Below, piece by piece: positions 57,525 through 64,000 of a DNA stretch of 64,000 nucleotides. This stretch comes from Bemisia tabaci (lineage: Eukaryota; Arthropoda; Insecta; Hemiptera; Aleyrodidae). The position numbers were made by a program, and so were the translations under genes. Each line of letters begins with the position of its first letter. Positions within the stretch are counted from its first letter, which is position 1. The notes below the pieces were generated by a model, which ran no database searches, had not been told where the DNA came from, and saw nothing but the letters and a program-made list of their open reading frames with translations. Where the stretch lies: the NCBI RefSeq assembly GCF_918797505.1, contig NC_092795.1, positions 22,617,131-22,681,130 of the forward strand, written 5' to 3'.

Positions 57525-58029
57525 ATGCAACTGTCACCACTGGGCTGACTACATGGCCCACGGTCGGACTTACGGCGACGTGTACACGTGGCACTACCTG
57601 CCGGCCAACAACGCGTGCCCGGTTCACCAGCCCTTCGACGCAACAACCGACATCTCCTCCCCTGGTTTCAAACTCGCAATCAAGGATAAGTACGGGCACC
57701 TGCAGAGCATCGAGTGGCCCCACGGTCTGTCCAACGAACAACTAGCCCAAGAGGTCAAGCAAAGGCGGGTGTTCTCGTCTAAAGTGACCGACGAACTCGC
57801 TACACTGAGAGAGACCTGGGCAACAAAAGTTCGACCGTTTTTGCCTGCTAAGATTCCTCCATCCTCCATCCCTCCCTTCATGTCCAAGAGCTCCACCGGT
57901 TTGTCCTTTTTTTCCAGGGGTGGTTCCGGTTTCTCACGGCTGTCGTCCTTCCGCCGGCTGTCGCGGAAAAATAGCAAAAGTAGTTCGAATGGACATGCCA
58001 AGGAAATTTCCGTTGGTGGCCCAAACTGA
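57525..58029 (+). CDS. LRAT / H-rev107-like protein, terminal exon
   Basis: A pyrimidine-rich tract (57475-57500) and GATTCCAG end at 57524. The exon starts with A, which completes the TC left by the exon ending at 53037 (TCA, Ser), and continues for 167 codons to TGA. The first residues are CNCHHWADYMAHG. The second Cys (codon 57532-57534) lies where LRAT and H-rev107 proteins carry the nucleophile in Asn-Cys-Glu-His-Phe, 67 residues after the second His of the previous exon. The tail beyond is long. A Pro/Ser segment precedes a Ser/Arg-rich end (SRLSSFRRLSRKNSKSSS) that could be phosphorylated. No membrane anchor follows, unlike vertebrate H-rev107 proteins. Expected role is lipid acyl transfer or phospholipase activity; the substrate is unknown. 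Reading from ATG 57460 instead would give a signal-peptide-like start, discussed in the findings. Confidence 0.72.
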
Positions 58030-58560
58030 AGGGGGGAGGGGCTCCAAATTGATGATGTTGGGAGGTCAAGACCTTAAGACTTGCCAAGACTCGTCCTATT
58101 TCTATTTCTGATTCCATGATTTAAGTATTTTCAATTTTACATAAATTAATTTAGTATTTGCATAAATGAATGTTTATGAATACATATGATTTTTTTAAAA
58201 TACATACATGTATGTACAAGGTGATGAAATAATGCTGGATTCTCACTATTTTGAGGCGAAAGCAGGGCTAAATAGCAGGGCAAAACTGTATGTACGTATG
58301 AAGCCAAATTTTTCGTTGGAATTTAAAGCTGGAATGAAAGGAGAAAAAAGAAACTGACTATCTATAATATTAAAAGTAAAAATTGATTTTTAAGTGGAAA
58401 ATCTAATATTAAATCAAGAGGAAATAAGATCGCTCGAAATTTTACAAAAATAAAGACTACATTTATCGTTAATTTGTTAAGTTGGAAATGACTAAATCTT
58501 TTTTTATATATAGATAAGTTAACTCAAATTAAGTTATCAAACTATGTAATAAAATAAATT
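58030..58560 (+). other. Probable 3' UTR of the LRAT-like gene
   Basis: AT-rich sequence after the stop. AATAAA-type poly-A signals lie near 58449 and 58551. The first 90 bases stay GC-rich, then composition drops sharply. Confidence 0.45.
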
Positions 58561-59742
58561 GAAACCCACTTCACAAAATTATAATTAAAATTGTTTTCAA
58601 CGTTTGAATATTTGTGTAAAAGTGACAGTTAATATTCTTATATATAGTATTGGCATATTTTTCTCACCCATTTTTCCATTTTTGGGCCATATTCCATACG
58701 CAGACCCGGGTTCATCATTCCATGAATTTCAAAATTCATCGCGTGCAGAACACACTCCATCGAAAGAAGAAAAAAAGTGAAAATATGTCCTTTAAAGAGT
58801 AATTCCATCCCAGCTCTGCACTTGAATACGGTCGGCACAACCAACGTTGATGGAAGTTTTTTCCTCATTCTCTGCTCGCAACTCCCAACAGTATCCTCAT
58901 TCGAAACAAACTTGAACCGTTCCTACACAACCTTGAATTTATTTTCCCGCTGAACTAACGAACTCATGGTACTTTAAAGTCGAAAACCGGAGTGTGAATT
59001 GTGAAGTTCGTGTGAAGTTCTGACTGAAAATAACCGAAATTTTGTGTGACACATCCAAGGTAATATAGCTCTTGTTCCCTCTGGCATAACAATACCGCAC
59101 AAGCGTAGAACGGCTAAACCAACATACAGGGCAACACGCGGTTAGAAAAGTGAAACTATTTCATCTCCACTTGCCGCCGTATAATTGAAAGTTTAAATTC
59201 GAGTGGTTCTTATTTTTAGGAATCTAACCTTCGTGCATGGGTAAGTTACTTCCATTTTCTTAATCTTTCACCTCAAAATCTAACTATTATTTTAATATTA
59301 GAGCTCAAATACATTTGTTTGCAATATTGGAAAAGCTCTGTCATACTTCATGTTTCCGTGAAAAACTATTCAAAGGCATTTCCTAAAATCCCAATTCATG
59401 GTTGGTCTTGTCTGCGTGCACAATTATCTGCGAGTGAAAGCGCACGTGAAGTAAGTTCATTTCTCTGTTTGTAGATAAATTAGGTGCGGGAATTATAAAA
59501 CAACGAGATACTCGAGAAACGTATTTTACATGTTTCACAATAGTCTTATTGAGAATAGATCGTAGACCCTACATTCTGAAACTAAAGCTTCGTTACAGGC
59601 AATTATTTTTTTTAAGAAGGATGTCACATTTTTGTTAAAAATTGTGCGGAAAATTGGTGAAAATTGAAATAGAATGGAGAGACTTTTAGAGGGAATTTGA
59701 TTTAACATTACGCGTGTATAACTTGATCGACACTGATCAACA
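58561..59742. other. Spacer, nothing recognised
   Basis: A 76-codon minus-strand frame at 58638-58868 has a hydrophobic centre, but nothing else supports it as a gene. Confidence 0.35.
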
Positions 59743-59873
59743 CAGAACTACTATTTCTGGCGCATATGTAAAAGTACCCATCTGCACAGAGAGACTAAAG
59801 GAATGCATGTTGTTCCTGAAATGAGTCCGAAATAGTGGTTCCTTGGTACAAAATGTAGTCCACTTATGAAGAG
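59743..59873. mobile_element. Short MITE of the ACTATTTCTGGCTCAT family
   Basis: GAACTACTATTTCTGGCGCA on the left and GAGTCCGAAATAGTGGTTCC through ACAAAATGTAGTCCAC on the right are terminal inverted repeats. GAATGCATGTTGTTCCTGAA lies inside. Confidence 0.8.
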
Positions 59874-60614
59874 GAGAAGGGTGAAGTAAATTGAAAAATG
59901 CATCCAGTGTTGATGCGGCTATCTGCGGAAAAAGGCACCTAAATGCAACGTGCAATGCGGTAAAATTTTTTAGGACTGCGATTTGTATCCGGTTGGTTTA
60001 AAAATTGGAGTTTAATATCCGAGGGAAATCATTCACCAATTCAGTATCTTAAAAACACGATGCGAACGGCCAGGTTGCTTTTTTGTACATTTTGAGCGCG
60101 CAAGGTAGTGTGATCCAATATTTTTAAACCACGAATATCGTCTACTTCGTAGGAAAAAAAAATAATCAATTTTTTCGCGATCAACATCAGACCGCCATGA
60201 TCCCGGCATTTCGGTTAACTGACATTTCCTGACATTTTTTGCGCTAAATCACACGTGAAACACTCCAAAATAATGATTCCAGTACATCAATTTTGAGTTT
60301 TTCGGAATCAACGTCACTTCTTAGTGGGTGACCGTCATTTATCATCAGCCACGATTATTTGATAGGAATTTTTTTACTGTGGAACACATTACATTGGGGG
60401 GTCCCAACGGCTGGAAAGGGTGCATCTGGTGACAAGGAGCACCCTACATGACTGCACCTGAAAAAGCTGTGAAGAAGCTCAAAAATTGAGTTTAACACAG
60501 CGAAACTAATGTAAAATTTGTTTTGTTGCTTACAACACTAATGAAAAATGTGAAAATGTTTTAGTCCAAAACGATCGATTTACTTTTCAGTATCAAAGGA
60601 TTCACAGAATATAT
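59874..60614. other. Spacer, nothing recognised
   Basis: No conserved frame or repeat structure was seen. Confidence 0.4.
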
Positions 60615-60870
60615 CGATGGTGAAAATGTAAAATTGCGTATCTCAGTTGCGATGCGTTTCAAAATCGCCGCTACTAGTACATTTTCAAAAAAAAAAAACC
60701 GAAACGACATCATGACTTAAAGTTTTCGCAAAACTTTCTTCATGAAGAGAGGCAAAATCACTAACATTTTCAAAAAAGGCGTTTGGTGATTTTCCAAGTC
60801 GAAAATGAAGTATGACAGGAAGTCTGCAACGCCGTAAACCGAGATACGCATTTCTGCAGTTTCACCACCG
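60615..60870. mobile_element. CGACGG-family MITE, diverged copy
   Basis: Starts CGATGGTGAAAATGTAAAAT and ends TGCAGTTTCACCACCG. An exact ATAT duplication lies at 60611-60614 and 60871-60874. The right half keeps AAGTATGACAGGAAGTCTGC, the inverse of the family word at 49270. It is 256 bp. Confidence 0.88.
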
Positions 60871-60874
60871 ATAT

Positions 60875-62017
60875 GTCTGACAGCGTGGGTTTACGGTTAA
60901 ATAGTGCTATGTACTTAAAGTGAAAACTTGCGTCATATGTTACCCAAGTCTTGGGTACAATTCTGACGATATTTTTTAACAGGAAAACTTATGCCGCAAT
61001 TGATAAGGTGACTATAAGAGACTACGCATTTGAAATAGTCGAATGGTAGTTATTTTTACTATCAGGGATGAATCGAAGTTTTTTCTCTGCGTGCGTAGAA
61101 CGACTGAAAAAGCATATCTCTTGCTTTGCCACATTGTAATCGTTAGGTGGGAAAGCCCTCATCGAAAGCGAGAAAGTGATTTTCAAAAAGCAGAGAAGTG
61201 GGATTTTTTTGGTCTTGCTCCCTTGACTTGATCCATTTGACAAAAAAAGAAAAAAGAAACACTGATTGTGAGTCTCAGCAGAATTCGATGATATGTATTA
61301 ACCCGTGCATGTGGAAAACAGTTTTTTACGTGCCTTTTCATCTTGAAAGGAGCGTGTTTCTAGAGAAAAAACGTAGATTTTCCGGTGCACCAGTTAGTAA
61401 ATGGCGTACACATTAAAAATATTTTTCAGAAAATTCCGTTATAAATCTGAGAGACAGGAAAATTTTCAAGGTTGCTATATAAAATTTATCATGAATTTTT
61501 AGCTGCCAGGTCCAGGTCCGGCTGTCCCGGCTGTTTTTCTTCAGCAATCATCTGTTTTCGTGACCCCGAAAACACCTTTCTGGGAATGGAGAAACACGAT
61601 TTCCCTGAATATCTAACGTAATGTGATGTAAAAAGACGGTTCTCATTTCTGAACTCAGGGCAAAAGGAAACATCATGCATGAACATTTTCAGAATGTAAA
61701 ATAGAGATGTTGACTGGTTGGAAAAAAAAAACACGTTCCTCAGTTAAAAATATGCGAAGAAAATACTTTCAAAGGCGCGGATATGTACGATCAAATTTGG
61801 TTAAAACTAGCGACGGGATCTTTTTTGACAGAATGGATAAAGTTTAGGGGGTAACACCACAGAGTACTTGGCGTCGTCCTATTTGGGTGTCTCAGCATTG
61901 ACGTTTATTCTAAATCAAAAGTGTATACTGTTTATGCCTTTGCTCTCGGATTCAATTGCTTTTTTGTGTTCTTAGCTGGCTTTTAGCGCCCCTGGAATTG
62001 AAATTTCGATTCTTTTC
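60875..62017. other. Spacer, nothing recognised
   Basis: Short frames on both strands at 61020-61240 and 61489-61734 have no recognisable motif. Confidence 0.35.
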
Positions 62018-62323
62018 ATGTCTGTGAACAGGTCCGTTCACTTTTCTGTTCGTTGCATTTTTCGGAGTACTTGCCAAAGAATCATCTTCGAAAAAAAAGG
62101 AGCCCGAGGTGACAGAGCCGTGCCACACAATTCAGTTCCAAAGGGGCGATATCCTTTCAACACCCAATTTAGGGTAAAACACATTATTTATATGACTAAT
62201 GAGTCTTATCAGATTGGCATGCCTTTTCCAGAGCATTACTTTAATTTGAATACCAGAGGCAAAGTCTCAGAGGATATCTTACATAGAATGAATGATGGGA
62301 TAATGAAATCTCAAGATTGTTGA
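62018..62323 (+). CDS. Unrecognised open frame with ATG start
   Basis: A 101-codon frame starting at a true ATG. Basic residues dominate the first half, and the second half is a balanced stretch (IIYMTNESYQIGMPFPEHYF, then KVSEDILHRMNDGIM). Acceptor-like TGTGAACAG (ending 62031) or CACAATTCAG could make it a terminal exon. It ends at TGA 62323, 22 bp before a CTGCC-family MITE. No domain is recognised. Residue mix suggests coding weakly. Confidence 0.3.
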   Translation: MSVNRSVHFSVRCIFRSTCQRIIFEKKGARGDRAVPHNSVPKGRYPFNTQFRVKHIIYMTNESYQIGMPFPEHYFNLNTRGKVSEDILHRMNDGIMKSQDC

Positions 62324-62345
62324 TGAGTAATTACTTTACATTATA

Positions 62346-62603
62346 CTAGCATGCTAAGGATAAATGCTACATGAACATCAGCTGAATTCTGGCAAAATTT
62401 TCTGAGTAAAAAATATATTTTTTAAGAGAGTCATTTATGAATATTGATTGTCGTTCTTTTTTAATGACCCTAAATTTAATCGTGAGAGAACTCTTTAGAA
62501 AATTGGGAGGAAAATAATCAAGTTTCCCTTAAAATTGGTGATTTATCAAAATAAAATTGGCACAATTTGAGCTCTTTTACGGTTTCCTTTCTTAGCAAGG
62601 CAG
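62346..62603. mobile_element. CTGCC-family MITE, diverged copy
   Basis: Starts CTAGCATGCTAAGGATAAAT and ends TTCCTTTCTTAGCAAGGCAG. TATA is duplicated at 62342-62345 and 62604-62607. At 258 bp the terminal repeats are weaker than in the three 253-bp copies, so this looks like an older insertion. Confidence 0.88.
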
Positions 62604-62607
62604 TATA

Positions 62608-64000
62608 AACTTAAATACATAAATTATGAACATTAAAATCCAGCTCGGTGTTTCAACATAATGTACTGATAGCGTAGAAGTAAAAGGGGAGGTGTTGATC
62701 TGCGCAAACGCAGGAGGCCTAAATCGTAGGAATCTTCGGTTTTCTATGAAAGTCCTCTCTAGCATCCCTTGAGCAAAAAATGGTGACTTTTTACCATAAA
62801 AATGTTGACGTCAAAAAGTGGATGATAGGAGAGTTTCAAACCAAGGTTGACAAATTGCAGTGCTCCACATAAGGAAAAATGTGTTAAAACGCAATTCTGC
62901 GAATCATGGAGTAGATTTTACTCGGAGCCAATGACCTTTTACTATTTTTTTCTTACGGCATTATCATGTTCCGAACGTTATACGTCAAACATGCACTTAA
63001 AGTTCACGTTCAGTGCTGAGTGTGGAAGATGAGAAAGCCTCAGCTTTTTGCGTAGGGGGACGTAGTTCCAATCTGAATATGTCACATGTGTTAAGGATAT
63101 AGTTTACTTCCGTTAGGATAGGCAACTTATAGCGAATTCTTTAATAGGAAAAAAGCGACTTCGATCAGTCAGATTCAGTTAAACATTATGAGATTTGAAA
63201 GTAACAGGAGTTTAACACAAATTGATACTCTTTTTTTTAAAGTCTCAAGAAAAGATACCCATATCTTTCACAGAATAGACCTCATTTTGTACTTTTAATA
63301 TTTTATCAAGGAAACTAGATGTACGGTAAAACCGGAGTAGGCCTTTCGGATTCCTGCTCCATCATCCGTTTAAAGAATGGGAGTTCATACATAAGATGCT
63401 ACAAGCTGGTTCTTTATCCATCTGAATCGCTCCGAACAGTTCTTCATTGTCCGGATGGACTACCAGAAAATTTGCCAGGAAATACAATTTAACTTAAGAA
63501 ATAAAAATTTTCCTAAGGAGTGATGGGATGAAATTCGCATGACTCACATAGCCTTCATCCTGCGTACTTTACTTCATTCTTATATTTAAGGACTACCTTC
63601 ATATGCTAGACCTAAAAACTGCTGATGATAGAGCAAAACTCTGAGGGAGATCCTCTCGTATTATGACATATCGTATCAGTTTCATTGTTAAAATATTATG
63701 CGTACGAAGCAAAGACTACTTCAGAAAAAAGTGAGTTTTTTTCGAATTTAACAAGAAAATTCAACTTTTACTTTTCAAAATTTATAATAATTGACTGAAA
63801 TAGCTTCCGAGTGAATATTGCAAATTGAAAGGCAACATATAGTGGACAGGAGATGTACTTTTTGAGTTGTATCAAAGTGTTTCTCGGTTGAGTTTTGCGC
63901 ATAAATATCTGCCATACTGTAGCATGATAGGATCCTCGGGAATTCTGAATAAATCACCTAAAATTCAGAAATTATGAATTAATCGATCGACGATTCAATA
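62608..64000. other. Spacer, nothing recognised
   Basis: AT-rich sequence with only short frames. No repeat terminus or motif was identified up to the window end. Confidence 0.4.

Overview
This window reads as AT-rich, gene-poor nuclear DNA of an insect. The evidence is many short non-coding inverted-repeat elements, tRNA-derived SINE-like units, one convincing split gene with GT-AG intron borders, and no bacterial operon structure. Several repeat families (the CTGCCGTGCTAAGG, CGACGGTGTAAGTCGG and CAGTGGCGTGGCGTG termini) resemble ones I associate with whiteflies such as Bemisia tabaci. That species guess rests on memory and was not searched.

Only two stretches are convincingly protein-coding. 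(1) At 37324-37896 (+) an intronless frame encodes a protein whose C-terminal half matches the PD-(D/E)XK nuclease-like domain of the PDDEXK_9 type (D106, E120-x-K122, Q134). This domain is commonest in bacteria, often behind an AAA-ATPase-like domain, so a bacterial origin or a domesticated mobile gene is suspected. (2) At 52777-53037 and 57525-58029 (+) are two exons of one gene. A GTAAGT donor and a pyrimidine-rich ...CCAG acceptor join them in matching phase. The joined product carries a His-x11-His pair and an Asn-Cys-His-His-Trp motif, which is the catalytic pattern of the LRAT / H-rev107 (NlpC/P60-like) fold. The 5' end of this gene is not identified. Weaker terminal-exon or orphan reading frames lie at 34645-34911, 41934-42245, 52051-52398 and 62018-62323.

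The rest is mainly non-autonomous transposons and tandem repeats. There are at least six recognisable inverted-repeat families: one with CTGCC ends and 4-bp target duplications (five full copies plus one shortened copy), one with CGACGG ends and 4-bp duplications, hAT-like elements with CAGTGGCGTGG ends and 8-bp duplications, piggyBac-like elements with CCCTCTAT ends and TTAA, foldbacks ending in CACTG(A/G)AAAAA, and a ~130-bp family related to GGAACCACTATTTC. One piggyBac-like copy (22287-22530) has inserted inside a CTGCC copy. The LRAT-like intron is loaded with such elements, and its 5' exon and its 3' acceptor each lie close downstream of one.

Tandem arrays are a 109-bp array (7740-8185), a 79-bp array (32849-33085), a 62-bp duplication (3013-3138), a ~33-bp array (53114-53202) and a G-rich minisatellite (5719-5896). 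GC-rich, CpG-rich patches at 15600-16110, 19020-19490, 27350-28290 and 33440-33840 hold no recognisable gene. No rRNA, functional tRNA, CRISPR array, intact transposase or reverse transcriptase was seen.
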